Shown piece after piece: positions 36,809-46,906 of a stretch of 64,000 nucleotides of DNA; position 1 is the stretch's first letter; every line of letters begins with the position of its first letter. The translations under genes were made by a program, and so were the position numbers. The notes below the pieces were generated by a model. It was not told the origin of the DNA. It saw only the letters and a program-made list of their open reading frames with translations, and searched no databases. The DNA is from Bradyrhizobium sp. WSM1417 (lineage in GTDB: Bacteria; Pseudomonadota; Alphaproteobacteria; Rhizobiales; Xanthobacteraceae), in the NCBI RefSeq assembly GCF_000515415.1, contig NZ_KI911783.1, positions 2,346,392-2,410,391 on the forward strand. Direction: 5' to 3'.

Positions 36809-38029
36809 GAGTAGGCTCCTTTCATTGTCGCACTCGCGCCGCACGTGACGAAGCCGTTTGGCCGTGGTGGGGCAAAAACGAGACGGACTGGCGACGTGCG
36901 CGAAGGAATGCGACAGGGAGGAGTCGCGTGATGCCATTGTGCAACACGGCGTGTGCTTACTTTTGTCCACGATCGCGCTAACCGGAAACTGTGCAATTTC
37001 TCCTGGATGCTGCCGCCGCCGTAGCCATCAGCTGTCTGATCGGCACGAAAAGCGAGCGCATGTGCATGCACCTCCGCTTGATCTTAAGATAGTGCGTCAC
37101 GAAACGGCGGACCCAGACACAGTTCTGATCCGGTGGGCCTCTTTCGATCGCAATCCTCGCTGTGGTGTCTATCGTTGAGCCGGGCGTTGATTGGTCAATC
37201 ATGGCAGATCAGCTCTACCACCAGGTCGTGGCGCGGCCGCCGGCTCAGCGCCTAAGAGCGTTTTCAACACTCTGCTAGTCCTGTTGGGATGGCATTGTGG
37301 GCGCGAAGGCGTTGCTCGCGCATGGCTACATCTGTTTTTGGAATGCCACAAGATGAGGGCTGCTCATTAATGGCGCAACTCCGCGGCCGCGAAGCGTCGG
37401 GAGGATGAGCGAAAGCGGGCCTCAAAACCATTTCCGGCATGGATCTCAACGCAAGCGCATCTCGCGCGGCTGGCGAGACGTTGCTCACGATTGAGGAACG
37501 AGTCTCGAAGGAGCACTCCGGCATCCGTGGACGTGGAGGCGCTCGAAACGGGTCCATGGGTTCCGGCGGCGCAGCGCGGCCACGCACGGCGAAACGACAA
37601 CGTGCCATGGCTCCTAAAGCAATGACTCGCATATCCAGACCTGTGCCGGATCAGTGCCGCGGACCGCGGTACATCGGACGGCCTCGCCAGATGCAATCCA
37701 CTACAAGTGCAGGGATCATAGCGGCATTGTGTTTGCAGAAAACTTGACGAGCCTTGCTGACAGCCGCGCTATGCGCATCCGCAATAGCAAAGGATGATGA
37801 TGCTATAGCTTGCACGAGGATCTTAATGCGCGCTCAAGCCAACGCCACCCCTCCAATCTGGGGGGCCCGTGTCTGGCGAATTCGCCGCAAGTATCCTATC
37901 GAACATAAGGATCGAAGTTCCCCCTTCGCGGTATTGACTTGCTCGTCCGGCAGCTCACTCACTCAATTTCATCGTCGAGCAGTATCGCTTTGACGTGTGC
38001 GCGCTGGACATAAATGCTTCGGGTAAGAT
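36809..38029. other. Long stretch with no recognisable gene
   Basis: About 1.2 kb between the small conserved gene and the nodD2 relic. Overlapping frames on both strands are Arg/Ser/Ala-rich and have no start signals. No IS fragment could be identified either. Confidence 0.45.
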
Positions 38030-38470
38030 AGGCAAATCATGTTACTGCGCCGATGGCCCATCGGGCTCAGCGGTGAGGGGCAGCAACTCGAGATCGGCGG
38101 CGGTGGCGTCGCGCGTCACGCCACGACATTTCCGAAAGGACATGACTGTCGCGAGAACCGAAGGAAGGGCCCCGCACGCATGATCCGATCTGGCTTGGGT
38201 GAACATGTCGGCCAAATAATCAAGAGCTGGAGGTGGAGCAGGGCTCGGCGAATTGGAACGGCGAGCCTTTCTGTTCCGTGCGCGGACATTGGCACAGCTG
38301 CCGTCCTCTCATCAGAAACACTCATCACAAACACCTGGTCAACGCGCCAATGCCGCGAGTTCATGGTTGGCGGATCCAGGTTGATCCTACGGGCCGCGAC
38401 TTTGCGGTTGCGCTCGATCATGCCGGATCGAGTACAACAGAGTAAGATAGGCATCATTGAGATGACGTGT
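38030..38470 (-). pseudogene. nodD2: nodD2 relic
   Basis: On the minus strand, blocks align with NodD1 in order but in more than one frame. INLDPPTMNSRHWRVDQVF corresponds to [39 protein letters not shown] to [38 protein letters not shown] to [18 protein letters not shown]. Near 38085 the DNA shares the GGCAGCAACTCGA run found at 39680 in nodD1. The first about 30 codons and the whole C-terminal half are missing. The position, upstream of nodD1 and next to nolA, is that of nodD2 in B. japonicum. It is dead, so NodD2-mediated repression is absent unless another copy exists elsewhere. Confidence 0.7.
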
Positions 38471-39141
38471 CCCAACCTGCATTTCTAGCGTTACGCAATA
38501 CCTCTGACTTGCAGGTCCCGCTCTCCCGAGTTTACGTCAGCTCGCGTTGGGCTTTGCGCGCCCGAGGGCCGACGGCGTTGGCGTTCGGCAGAACAAGTTG
38601 GTTCGACGCGAACGAGCGGACATCGCCCTTTTAGGTCGCCCGTCACATAGACGTCTAGCTACTGGCGTCCTTCGGCATTACTTCGATCGTCGGACAGTTG
38701 ACGGTAAGAAGAATGTCCAGCGTCAGGCGAAGAGCGGTGCGGGTGCGCTACGAACGTCCAGTTTGCAGCCTCGATCGCAGGTGCTGGTCTACAACCTGAC
38801 GCGGCGTGCGATTCAAGGGAATTGTGGTGCTGAAGCCGGATATTGTTCACCCGACTCGCCGGATCATTTCGTGAGCTCTGACCTCGGCTCACATTGAGCG
38901 GTGCGATGCAGCCGGTCTGGATCAGCGAAAATCGTTGGGGAGAGCGCCGCCGAACGAGCTGTATGACGCACAAGATCATCATGCCAGCGCGAGATCAACA
39001 GCGCCTGCGGCTCGATCAAACTGCGCTCGAGCGTGGCAATTTCGACCATGCTCAACGTCAGTCAGAGGACACCGGAGCTTCGAGCCTGGCGTAGATCTGG
39101 TTAGGTCGCAGCCGGCCCGAACAATCCTACAACGAGCTGTG
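38471..39141. other. Stretch between nodD2 relic and nodD1
   Basis: About 670 bases. A 63-codon minus-strand frame (38864-39055, starting MSMVEIATLERSLIEPQALL) has coherent sequence but no clear ribosome-binding site and no recognised family. The rest is non-coding, apart from a MerR-type motif at 38789. Confidence 0.35.
38789..38817 (-). promoter_or_regulatory. MerR-type operator/promoter motif, site 4
   Basis: 29-base block: CTTGAAT, a centre with CGCACGCCGCGTC, then AGGTTGTAG on the minus strand, with CTACAACCTGACG identical to the nolA site on the other strand. It faces the degraded nodD2 region; no intact gene follows directly. Confidence 0.45.
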
Positions 39142-40071
39142 TCATTGGCTGCTCTCGGACGGGGGGAGCATCATGGATGCTTCTTGCAAGAATATGTTGC
39201 GCATCCAAATGCTTGCAGGATCAGTGTTATGAATCGCCGGCCATTGGACGGCCTCAGTGAATGTGAGAAGTCGCAGCGGAGGTTCGATGACCCGCAGGGG
39301 CATCGTCTTTGCGAAATGGCTGACGAGCCTTGATGGCATGCTCGCGATACGGTTGGTGCCCAATAACATAGGCGGAATCATACCAAAACCCTGGACGGCG
39401 ACCTCGGTGCGTATCTTGAAACCATACTCGAGCAAGAGCCATTCATGGAAGGAGGGCCTCAAGAAACGCCCAAACCGAGCTTCGACGTGCCCGATTGACA
39501 TGTATTTCTCGAAAGTGAGTCGCGGTGCTAGCTGCTTATTCATGGGGCAGCCCACGCAGACGAAGGTGTCCTCGAACAGTGTCGCCTTGGGATGCTCACT
39601 CGACATGAACATCTCCGGATACATGAGAAAATCAACTTCACCGCGCCGGAGAAGCTCGTCGGGTTCCTCTGCGGGTGGCAGCAACTCGAAATTGATTGTT
39701 GGAGCTTCCCGCGCGACGCGGTCCACGATTCTTCGAAAAAACACGACAGTCATGAAGTCGGACAGGATGATCTTGAATCGCCGAGTCGATTGAGACGGAT
39801 TGAAGTCGTCCGGAGAGATGATGGACAGCTGAATGTGAGCGAGAGCCTCGCGAATTGGGGCTGCGAGTGCTTCAGCCCGCGGCGTCGGCACAAGTTTTCG
39901 GCCCCTCATCGTGAATAGCTCATCGCGAAAGTAAGAGCGAAGCCGCGCGACGGCGGCACTCATGGCAGGTTGACTGAGGTTGATGCTTCTTGCCGCCGCA
40001 GTGAGGTTGCCTTGCGTCACCAGGGCGTCGAACGCGACGAGAAGATTCAGATCGAGGCCCTTGAAGCGCAT
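39142..40071 (-). CDS. nodD1: NodD1, LysR-family activator of nod genes
   Basis: 309 aa from the ATG at 40071 (longer frames upstream run through the nod box and are not coding). The N-terminus [20 protein letters not shown] leads into the winged helix-turn-helix [20 protein letters not shown], followed by [20 protein letters not shown]. The C-terminal effector domain contains [20 protein letters not shown] and [20 protein letters not shown], all typical NodD. NodD binds the nod box and turns on the nod operon when plant flavonoids or isoflavonoids are present. It is divergent from nodY-nodA with the nod box (40083-40129) just 12 bases upstream of its start, so it probably also controls its own transcription. 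Length is normal. Confidence 0.95.
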   Translation of the reverse strand: MRFKGLDLNLLVAFDALVTQGNLTAAARSINLSQPAMSAAVARLRSYFRDELFTMRGRKLVPTPRAEALAAPIREALAHIQLSIISPDDFNPSQSTRRFKIILSDFMTVVFFRRIVDRVAREAPTINFELLPPAEEPDELLRRGEVDFLMYPEMFMSSEHPKATLFEDTFVCVGCPMNKQLAPRLTFEKYMSIGHVEARFGRFLRPSFHEWLLLEYGFKIRTEVAVQGFGMIPPMLLGTNRIASMPSRLVSHFAKTMPLRVIEPPLRLLTFTEAVQWPAIHNTDPASIWMRNIFLQEASMMLPPSESSQ

Positions 40072-40082
40072 AATGCTGAGTG

Positions 40083-40129
40083 ATCCACGGTGTGAATATG
40101 TTCTATCGATACAATCGATTTTACCATTT
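40083..40129 (+). promoter_or_regulatory. nod box (NodD binding site)
   Basis: A 47-base element that follows the nod-box consensus: ATCCACGGTGTGAATATG at the left, then CTATCGATACAATCGATTTT and ACCATTT at the right. The conserved ATC...GAT half-sites and the ACAATCGATTTTACC core are clear. It lies between nodD1 and nodY and should drive the operon to the right about 400 bases before the nodY start. Confidence 0.9.
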
Positions 40130-40530
40130 GTACCGAATGAGGATAGCAAACGATAGTTTAGCGAGAAGTCAGATCTATCAGAATGGTTATGAAGCGTTGC
40201 GCCGGGTTCGAGATGGCCTCTCAGCTCAGGGCCAAGGATCAATCAACGCGTCTGGACCGTGCGCTCGCAGTTTCGCGCGTGTTGCGCAAGCCATATCTCG
40301 ATCTAGGACGGTGGGCATCCGCAAACTTGCGTTGGCATATACGACGGGCAAACCTTCGTTTGGCTTTGCCAACCCATTCTATATTCGCCGTGTACCGCCG
40401 TAGAATTGAGCGAACGCTCAACTTGGCCGTAGATTTCCGTCCAGTCAGACCCTCCCGGTTGCGGGTGCCGAATGTGTTGTGGTCGCAGTCGATTGGATTG
40501 CGTCCTTGCTGGGGTGAAATCGTGCGGAAC

Positions 40531-40947
40531 ATGCAAACGAAGATGTCCTTGGCGAATCTGATGCGAGTTGCGCACACGCTCGATGTGGTCTCGATTGTGA
40601 ATGCAGATCGGTCAGTGCGTGAAACTCTCACGGATGTGGTGTTTTCCGCGGGTTACGTGCCCGAACCGTTTGAGAGCGCAGACGGGTTCTTGAAATCGGG
40701 CCGCCGTTCGATCACGTCCTGCCTGATCGCGGAGATGCAGTCGAGCGCGATGAGTGGACTCGATCTTGTCCATCATCTGGTTGCCTCCGGAGGCGCGATT
40801 CCTACGATTCTGCTCACCGACCATTTTGAAGACGACGTGACGCGAGTGATGCAAGCTGGACTCCAGTTCTTGAGAAAACCTTTCGAACGTAGCCAACTGC
40901 TGGCCTGCATCAGGAGCCAGATAATGAATAGGAATTACTCTCTATGA
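40531..40947 (+). CDS. nodY: NodY/NodK-position protein with a degenerate receiver domain
   Basis: 138 aa from the ATG at 40531; the frame is open further upstream, but that part overlaps the nod-box leader and reads like non-coding DNA. The whole protein is a receiver-like domain of FixJ/NodW style: [20 protein letters not shown] (strand 1 to helix 1), [20 protein letters not shown] (the phosphorylation loop), [13 protein letters not shown] (strand 4) and [15 protein letters not shown] with the conserved Lys. The phospho-accepting Asp is replaced by Glu (residue 68) and the acidic pocket reads Asn-Ala-Asp instead of Asp-Asp-Glu/Asp. It therefore probably cannot be phosphorylated. It is the first gene after the nod box and overlaps the nodA start in an ATGA, the place of nodY/nodK. 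The role of that gene is not known. Confidence 0.7.
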   Translation: MQTKMSLANLMRVAHTLDVVSIVNADRSVRETLTDVVFSAGYVPEPFESADGFLKSGRRSITSCLIAEMQSSAMSGLDLVHHLVASGGAIPTILLTDHFEDDVTRVMQAGLQFLRKPFERSQLLACIRSQIMNRNYSL

Positions 40948-41576
40948 ACATGATCGCGCCCGAATCCACACGAGGTGCTTCGGCGCGCCCTCCAGTTCGT
41001 TGGAGGCTGTGCTGGGAGAACGAGCTTCAACTCGCTGACCATATTGAATTGTCCGACTTCTTCCGCAAGACCTATGGTCCGACCGGGGCATTCAACGCAA
41101 AGCCCTTTGAAGGTCATCGAAGCTGGGCCGGCGCAAGGCCTGAGATTCGGGCAATCGGCTACGATGATCGAGGCGTCGCGATTCACATTGGCGCACTGCG
41201 CCGCTTCATCAAAGTTGGTGAGGTCGATCTGCTAGTGGCTGAACTCGGACTGTACGGGGTACGCCCGGACCTCGAGGGGCTCGGAATCAGCCACTCCATC
41301 CGCGTGATGTATCCCGTGTTGCGAGATCTTGGCGTACCGTTCGGCTTCGGCACGGTCCGATCTGCCCTGCAGAAACATATTACGAGACTGCTCGGTCGAC
41401 AGGGATTGGCGACCGTTCTGCCAGGGCTTCGTGTCCGGTCCGCTCGGCCGGATATCTATCTCACTGTGCCTCCGACGCGCGTGGAGGAGGTGGTCGGCCT
41501 CGTTCTGCCGATTGCTAGGCCAATGAGCGAATGGCCGGCCGGTGAGATGATTGAACGGAACGGGCCAGAACTGTGA
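40944..41576 (+). CDS. nodA: NodA, N-acyltransferase
   Basis: 210 aa. NodA moves a fatty acyl chain to the free amino group at the non-reducing end of the de-N-acetylated chitin oligomer, the step that makes a lipochitooligosaccharide. Typical stretches are [40 protein letters not shown] and [20 protein letters not shown]; the last is the hallmark of NodA. Length is normal. ATG at 40944 overlaps the nodY stop by four bases (ATGA); a second ATG at 40950 is possible. The stop overlaps the GTG of nodB, so nodY, nodA and nodB are translationally coupled. Confidence 0.97.
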   Translation: MNMIAPESTRGASARPPVRWRLCWENELQLADHIELSDFFRKTYGPTGAFNAKPFEGHRSWAGARPEIRAIGYDDRGVAIHIGALRRFIKVGEVDLLVAELGLYGVRPDLEGLGISHSIRVMYPVLRDLGVPFGFGTVRSALQKHITRLLGRQGLATVLPGLRVRSARPDIYLTVPPTRVEEVVGLVLPIARPMSEWPAGEMIERNGPEL

Positions 41577-42232
41577 CGTCGACAAACAAAGTGACTGAAG
41601 CGCGGAGCGACTACGCCGAGGCCGGCGGAGAGAACTGCGTCTATCTGACCTTCGATGACGGTCCTAACCCACATTGCACGCCGGCTATCCTGGACGTTCT
41701 GGCGCAGCATCGGGCCCCCGCGACCTTCTGCGTGATCGGCGCATATGCCGCGGGCCAGCCACAGCTGATTCAGCGGATCGTTGCAGAAGGACACGAAATC
41801 GCAAACCACACAATGACGCACCCGGAATTGTCCAAATGCATGCCGGATGAGGTGGACTACGAGATCCTCACGACGAACAAGGTCATCGGAATGGCCTGCC
41901 CGCAATACTCTGTGCGGCACGTGCGTGCGCCGTATGGGATATGGACCAAGGAGGCCCTTGCCGCGTCGGCGAAGGCCGAACTGGCAGCCCTGCACTGGTC
42001 AGTCGACCCGCAAGACTGGTCTCGTCCTGGCGCCGAGGCGATTGTTGCCGCGGTGCTGACCTCGATCCGGCCCGGGGCAATCGTCCTCCTACACGACGGA
42101 TGCCCACCCAACGAGTTGGGACGCTGCCCTCATGCTGGTCGGCGCGACCAGACTGTGACGGCGCTCGCCGAGCTCATTCCAGCACTCCATGACCGTGGCT
42201 TTGCAATCCGGTCGCTTCCTCAATCTCACTGA
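41573..42232 (+). CDS. nodB: NodB, chitooligosaccharide deacetylase
   Basis: 219 aa starting at a GTG that overlaps the nodA stop (GTGA). It removes the N-acetyl group from the terminal GlcNAc of the chitin chain made by NodC, opening the site that NodA acylates. The carbohydrate esterase 4 motifs are complete: [11 protein letters not shown] with the catalytic and metal Asp, [10 protein letters not shown] with the two metal His, [16 protein letters not shown] and [12 protein letters not shown]. Length is normal. A damaged copy of its last third exists at 28477-28795. Confidence 0.97.
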   Translation: MTSTNKVTEARSDYAEAGGENCVYLTFDDGPNPHCTPAILDVLAQHRAPATFCVIGAYAAGQPQLIQRIVAEGHEIANHTMTHPELSKCMPDEVDYEILTTNKVIGMACPQYSVRHVRAPYGIWTKEALAASAKAELAALHWSVDPQDWSRPGAEAIVAAVLTSIRPGAIVLLHDGCPPNELGRCPHAGRRDQTVTALAELIPALHDRGFAIRSLPQSH

Positions 42233-42247
42233 AATAGATCAATTCCC

Positions 42248-43606
42248 ATGAGCCTGCTTGCCACCATCAGCACCGCTGCTGTTGCCTCCTACGCGTTGCT
42301 CTCCAGCGTCCATAAGAGCGCGCAGGCGCTTTATGCGCTGCGAACCGACGCCTCACTGCCGAGATACGACGCGGTCGACACCGGTGCTCTGCCTAGCGTG
42401 GATGTCATCGTGCCCTGCTTCAACGAGGACCCGCGCACGCTGGCGGCCTGCCTGAAGTCGATCGCAAGCCAGGACTACCCAGGGCGATTGCAGGTCTATG
42501 TGGTCGATGACGGCTCTGCAAATGTCGGTGCAGTGGCCCCGGTCCACGCGAGCTACGCGTATGACCCGAGGGTCAACGTCATTCTGCTGCCAAGCAACGT
42601 TGGAAAGCGCAAGGCGCAGATCGCCGCGATACGCCGGTCATTCGGCGATCTCGTGCTCAACGTCGATTCCGACACGGAAATCGCGCCCGACGTGGTCAGC
42701 AAGCTCGTACGCAAGATGCAGGATCCAGCCGTCGGCGCGGCCATGGGTCAATTGACGGCCAGCAACCGCAACGACAGCTGGCTGACCGGATTGATCGACA
42801 TGGAGTACTGGTTGGCTTGCAACGAGGAGCGCGCGGCGCAAACGCGCTTTGGTGCGGTCATGTGCTGCTGCGGGCCCTGTGCCATGTACCGCCGTTCCGC
42901 GCTCATGTTGCTGCTGGACCAGTACGAGACCCAGTTTTTCCGGGGAAAGCCGAGCGACTTCGGTGAGGACCGCCATCTCACCATACTCATGCTCAAGGCG
43001 GGGTTTCGAACCGAGTACGTTCCGGACGCCATCGCCGCCACGGTGGTTCCGGACAAGCTCTTGCCATATCTGCGCCAACAGCTCCGCTGGGCGCGGAGCA
43101 CTTACCGCGACACGCTGCTCGGTCTGCACCTGCTGCCCGGCCTCGATCGGTATCTCACGCTCGATGTGCTCGGACAGAACCTCGGGCCGCTGCTGCTCGC
43201 CATCTCATCGATCGCCGCGCTCGCTCAGCTCGCGCTCACGGACAGCGTGCCCTGGTGGACCGGTCTGACCATCGTCGCGATGACCATGGTTCGATGCAGC
43301 GTGGCGGCGCTTCGCGCCGGCGAGCTTCGATTTCTCGGATTCGCGCTGCACACCCCGATCAACATCTTCCTCCTGCTTCCGATGAAAGCCTACGCGCTCT
43401 GCACCTTGAGCAATAGCGACTGGCTTTCGCGCAAAGTAGCGAAATCACCAGACGTTGATGAATCGAAGGCCTCGATCGAAGACGCGACAACTGGACCAAG
43501 TCTTAACCGGGCATCGGAAAGGCCTGGCTCAATTCGCAGGGCAGGCCTTTCGTGCTCTTCCTCGCAGCTGATCGCGCCGGATGGCATTGCGGCAGAGACT
43601 GACTGA
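42248..43606 (+). CDS. nodC: NodC, chitin-oligosaccharide synthase
   Basis: 452 aa, a membrane family-2 glycosyltransferase that polymerises UDP-GlcNAc into the three-to-five-residue Nod factor backbone. An N-terminal membrane segment (LATISTAAVASYALLSS) precedes the catalytic domain: VDVIVPCFNEDPRTLAACLK, VVDDGSAN, LNVDSDTEIAP (DSD), FGEDRHLTI (the catalytic ED) and QQLRWARSTYRD (QxxRW). Two C-terminal membrane segments follow (LLAISSIAALAQLALT and a second region around FALHTPINIFLLLPM). ATG lies 15 bases after nodB. The C-terminal tail after NSDWLSRK is variable among rhizobia and somewhat short here. An almost identical but frameshifted copy is at 27279-28461. Confidence 0.97.
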   Translation: MSLLATISTAAVASYALLSSVHKSAQALYALRTDASLPRYDAVDTGALPSVDVIVPCFNEDPRTLAACLKSIASQDYPGRLQVYVVDDGSANVGAVAPVHASYAYDPRVNVILLPSNVGKRKAQIAAIRRSFGDLVLNVDSDTEIAPDVVSKLVRKMQDPAVGAAMGQLTASNRNDSWLTGLIDMEYWLACNEERAAQTRFGAVMCCCGPCAMYRRSALMLLLDQYETQFFRGKPSDFGEDRHLTILMLKAGFRTEYVPDAIAATVVPDKLLPYLRQQLRWARSTYRDTLLGLHLLPGLDRYLTLDVLGQNLGPLLLAISSIAALAQLALTDSVPWWTGLTIVAMTMVRCSVAALRAGELRFLGFALHTPINIFLLLPMKAYALCTLSNSDWLSRKVAKSPDVDESKASIEDATTGPSLNRASERPGSIRRAGLSCSSSQLIAPDGIAAETD

Positions 43607-43630
43607 GCAGTTTTGTAGGGGTATTAACTC

Positions 43631-44260
43631 GTGAGCGTAGACAACACATATCAGTCGTTGGAACGGGAGCTGGCTAACGACGATCCGTGGCGGCTTGACG
43701 ACAATCCGTTTGAACGTGAGCGTCACACCCAATTGCTGCGGCTATCGCTGTCGAGCGGTGCCGTCTCAACCGGCCTCGAGATCGGGTGCGCGGCCGGTGC
43801 ATTCACGGAGAAGCTTGCTCCTCACTGCAACCGGCTCACGGTCATCGATGTTATGCCGCGAGCGATCGGTCGAGCGGTCCAGCGCACCAAGAGGTGGTCG
43901 CATATCAGCTGGGCGGCGACCGATATTCTGCAGTTCTCGACCGAAGAGCTGTTCGATCTGATCGTGGTCGCCGAAGTTCTCTACTATCTCGAAGACGTGA
44001 CGCAGATGCGTACCGCAATCGACAAGATGGTGAAGATGCTTGCTCCAGGTGGGCATCTGATCTTCGGATCTGCGCGTGATGCCACCTGTAGGCGATGGGG
44101 GCATGTCGCCGGCGCCGAAACAGTCATCGCGATTTTGACTGAAGCGCTCATTGAGGTCGAACGCGTGCAGTGCCAAGGGCAGTCGGCTGACGAAGACTGC
44201 TTGTTGGTCCGCTTTCGCAATCCGGAGCAATCTTCGGTCCGTCCCAACGGCCGAGCTTGA
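43631..44260 (+). CDS. nodS: NodS, SAM-dependent N-methyltransferase
   Basis: 209 aa from a GTG at 43631 (AGGGG nine bases upstream). It methylates the free amino group on the deacetylated terminal residue of the chitin chain. The Rossmann SAM-binding signature LEIGCAAGAFTEKLAPH is at residues about 49-65; VIDVMPRAIGRAVQR follows, then FDLIVVAEVLYYLEDVTQMR as motif II and MLAPGGHLIFGSA as motif III. Length is typical of NodS. It lies between nodC and nodU; the nodU start is 11 bases after the stop. Confidence 0.95.
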   Translation: MSVDNTYQSLERELANDDPWRLDDNPFERERHTQLLRLSLSSGAVSTGLEIGCAAGAFTEKLAPHCNRLTVIDVMPRAIGRAVQRTKRWSHISWAATDILQFSTEELFDLIVVAEVLYYLEDVTQMRTAIDKMVKMLAPGGHLIFGSARDATCRRWGHVAGAETVIAILTEALIEVERVQCQGQSADEDCLLVRFRNPEQSSVRPNGRA

Positions 44261-44271
44261 AAGGAGCCACT

Positions 44272-45984
44272 ATGCGTATCTGCGGTATCAAGTTGACGCA
44301 TGACGGGGCAGTCGCTCTGATCGAGGACGGCCGGCTGGTGTTTTGTGTCGAACAGGAGAAGCTGAACAACAATCCGCGTTATCAAACCATTGACAACCTG
44401 GATGCCGTTGTTAGCTCCTTGGCGGAGCACGGGCTGGATCCAACCGATGTTGATCAGTTCGTCATTGATGGCTGGGATGGAGAGTCCGAATCCCAGTTTG
44501 AAGTCCTTAGTGGGACGACGACCATCAAGCTCAAGGGCGCGCCGTATGTCGAACGGCAAGGCGATAGCCCCCTAGCTTCCCGCGATCGCATTGGCCTCAT
44601 GCTCGATGGCAAGCTGTATCCCTATCGAAGCTATCCGCACGTCACCGGGCATGTAACATCCGCATACTGCGCCAGCTCATTCGCCAAAACCGCACAACCT
44701 GCTTTCTGCTTGGTGTGGGACGGCTGCATGTTTCCACGCCTTTATTATGTAGAGCCCCACGGCATCCGGTTCATCGAGTGCCTGTTTCCAATGATCGGCC
44801 ACGCCTATGCGGCGGCAGGACATCACTTTGGACCTTACAGCCGGGCGGACCGGACTGGCTGGGACCTCGGTATTGCCGGAAAGCTGATGGCCTATATCGC
44901 GCTGGGATCTGCCGATGCGGACATCGTTCGAACGTTTCAGGAACTCTATCAGGCGCACTTTGCCAGCAGTGCCGAGGGAGCTTGTCCTGACCTTGCAGAC
45001 ATCAATAGCGCACAAACGCCACTTGAAGCCCTGCATGACTTCTTCGATGCCTGCGCAACGCGATTGAAGGCCGAGCGAGCCGAAGACGTGCTTGCGTCGT
45101 TTCACGTCTTTCTGGAGCAGCTGCTGGTTCGCAAAATTTCTGATGTTGTGCAGCGGCACTCCGATCTTGCGGGGGCGCGTAACCTCTGCATTGCGGGCGG
45201 CTGTGGTCTGAACATTAAGTGGAATAGTGCGTTTCGAGCGACCGGGCTGTTTGATGCCGTGTGGGTACCGCCCTTTCCAAACGACAGCGGCTCAGCGATC
45301 GGTGCTGCTTGCGCCGCACTTGCGGCACAACAAGGCTTTAAAGCCCTGGACTGGTCGGTCTACAGTGGGCCGTCCGTTCGTCCGACCGAAGTCCCGCCCG
45401 AGTGGGAGGGCGCGCCCTGCACTATGGGCGAACTTGCGGCAATCCTCGCGAGCGACAAGCCCGTGGTCTTCCTTGCCGGGCGTGCCGAGCTCGGACCACG
45501 AGCCTTAGGTGGGAGAAGTATTCTTGCAGCTCCCAGCTGGGAGGGAATGAAGAATCACCTCAACGACATCAAACTCCGTGAGCATTTCAGGCCGGTAGCG
45601 CCGATATGCTTGGAGGATCGTGCCCTGGAGATTTTTACCCCAGGAACACCCGATCCATACATGCTGTTCGATCACCAGACGAGACCGGAATGGCGGGACA
45701 AAATTCCCGCTGTCGTACATCTCGATGGATCTGCTCGGCTGCAGACGGTTTCCAGAGCCTCTGAGCACAAAGTGGCCGAGCTTCTCATCGAATTCGAGAA
45801 GCTCACAGCCATTCCGCTGCTCTGCAATACCAGCGCCAATCTACATGGACGCGGCTTTTTCCCAGATGCTGCAGCGGCGTGCCATTGGGGACGCGTCGAT
45901 CACGTCTGGTGTGACGGCCTGCTTTGGACAAAAAAGCGCGCGGACGAGGAATCGGCGCGAGCAACATCCGTCGCGATGGCCTAA
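44272..45984 (+). CDS. nodU: NodU, carbamoyltransferase
   Basis: 570 aa from the ATG at 44272, chosen because AAGGAG lies five bases upstream; an in-frame TTG at 44257 inside nodS is unlikely. NodU transfers a carbamoyl group, from carbamoyl phosphate, to O-6 of the terminal residue. The N-terminal kinase-like fold has [20 protein letters not shown], and the catalytic region reads [20 protein letters not shown] followed by [10 protein letters not shown] and [13 protein letters not shown]. The overall layout and length are those of NodU. It is a clear paralogue of NolO, encoded at 47889. Confidence 0.95.
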   Translation: MRICGIKLTHDGAVALIEDGRLVFCVEQEKLNNNPRYQTIDNLDAVVSSLAEHGLDPTDVDQFVIDGWDGESESQFEVLSGTTTIKLKGAPYVERQGDSPLASRDRIGLMLDGKLYPYRSYPHVTGHVTSAYCASSFAKTAQPAFCLVWDGCMFPRLYYVEPHGIRFIECLFPMIGHAYAAAGHHFGPYSRADRTGWDLGIAGKLMAYIALGSADADIVRTFQELYQAHFASSAEGACPDLADINSAQTPLEALHDFFDACATRLKAERAEDVLASFHVFLEQLLVRKISDVVQRHSDLAGARNLCIAGGCGLNIKWNSAFRATGLFDAVWVPPFPNDSGSAIGAACAALAAQQGFKALDWSVYSGPSVRPTEVPPEWEGAPCTMGELAAILASDKPVVFLAGRAELGPRALGGRSILAAPSWEGMKNHLNDIKLREHFRPVAPICLEDRALEIFTPGTPDPYMLFDHQTRPEWRDKIPAVVHLDGSARLQTVSRASEHKVAELLIEFEKLTAIPLLCNTSANLHGRGFFPDAAAACHWGRVDHVWCDGLLWTKKRADEESARATSVAMA

Positions 45985-45988
45985 GCAA

Positions 45989-46903
45989 ATGTCTACCGCG
46001 GCAATCGATCTTTTCGAGGTGAGCAAGTCCTACAACGGCAAGATCGTCGTTGACGACCTTTCGTTTACGGTCTCGCCCGGAGAGTGCTTCGGTCTACTGG
46101 GGCCGAACGGCGCGGGCAAGAGCACGCTTGCGCGTTTAATCCTGGGTGTCGCATCGCCGGACGCAGGTAAGATCTGCGTGCTCGGCGAGCCGGTGCCTGC
46201 ACGTGCGCGCTTAGCGCGCCGGGGCATCGGGGTCGTCCCACAGTTCGATAACCTTGATCTTCAGCTCACGGTTCGCGAAAACTTGCTCGTTTTCGGGCGC
46301 TACTTCGCCATGAGCGCGACAGAGGTCAAAGCGGTCACGCCGGCACTGCTCGAATTCGCCCGGCTGGAAAACAAGGCGGATGCTCGCGTCGGCGAACTGT
46401 CCGGGGGCATGAAGCGGCGGTTGACGCTGGCTCGGGCCCTGATTAACGACCCGCAGCTTTTGGTGCTTGACGAGCCGACGACCGGCCTCGATCCGCACGG
46501 CCGGCACCTGATTTGGGAACGCTTGCGCTCGCTATTGGGACTCGGAAAAACGATTCTTCTCACGACCCACTTCATGGAAGAGGCCGAGCGACTGTGTGAC
46601 CGCCTGTGCGTGCTTGAGCACGGCCGTAAGATCGCCGAAGGCCAGCCTCACGCGCTCATCCAGGAGCAGATCGGCTGCCAGGTGATCGAGATTTACGGTG
46701 GCGATCCGCATGAACTGCTGCCGCTGGTCAGCCCGCAAGTGCAGCGCGCTGAGGTGAGCGGGGAGACTCTGTTTTGCTATGTCACCAATCCAGAGCAGGT
46801 GCGCCTCCGGCTCGCCAACCGCACCGATCTCCGCCTTCTGCAGCGTCCCCCAAATCTGGAGGATGTTTTCTTGCGGTTAACCGGGCGAGAGATGAAGGAC
46901 TGA
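45989..46903 (+). CDS. nodI: NodI, ABC-transporter ATPase for Nod factor export
   Basis: 304 aa from the ATG at 45989, five bases after nodU. The ATPase works with NodJ to export Nod factor across the inner membrane. Motifs: [18 protein letters not shown] (Walker A, residue about 33), VVPQFDNLD (Q-loop), [17 protein letters not shown] (signature), [13 protein letters not shown] (Walker B) and [14 protein letters not shown] (H-loop). The C-terminal about 80 residues are specific to the family. A longer in-frame opening upstream within nodU is not coding. Confidence 0.95.
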   Translation: MSTAAIDLFEVSKSYNGKIVVDDLSFTVSPGECFGLLGPNGAGKSTLARLILGVASPDAGKICVLGEPVPARARLARRGIGVVPQFDNLDLQLTVRENLLVFGRYFAMSATEVKAVTPALLEFARLENKADARVGELSGGMKRRLTLARALINDPQLLVLDEPTTGLDPHGRHLIWERLRSLLGLGKTILLTTHFMEEAERLCDRLCVLEHGRKIAEGQPHALIQEQIGCQVIEIYGGDPHELLPLVSPQVQRAEVSGETLFCYVTNPEQVRLRLANRTDLRLLQRPPNLEDVFLRLTGREMKD

Positions 46904-46906
46904 ACG

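Noticed and set aside
40183..40530. N-terminal extension of the nodY frame
   Set aside because: It covers the leader after the nod box and has Arg-rich, non-coding-like sequence. The receiver-like domain starts after the ATG at 40531.
45620..45988. Upstream extension of the nodI frame inside nodU
   Set aside because: It lies in another frame within conserved nodU codons; NodI similarity starts at [15 protein letters not shown].
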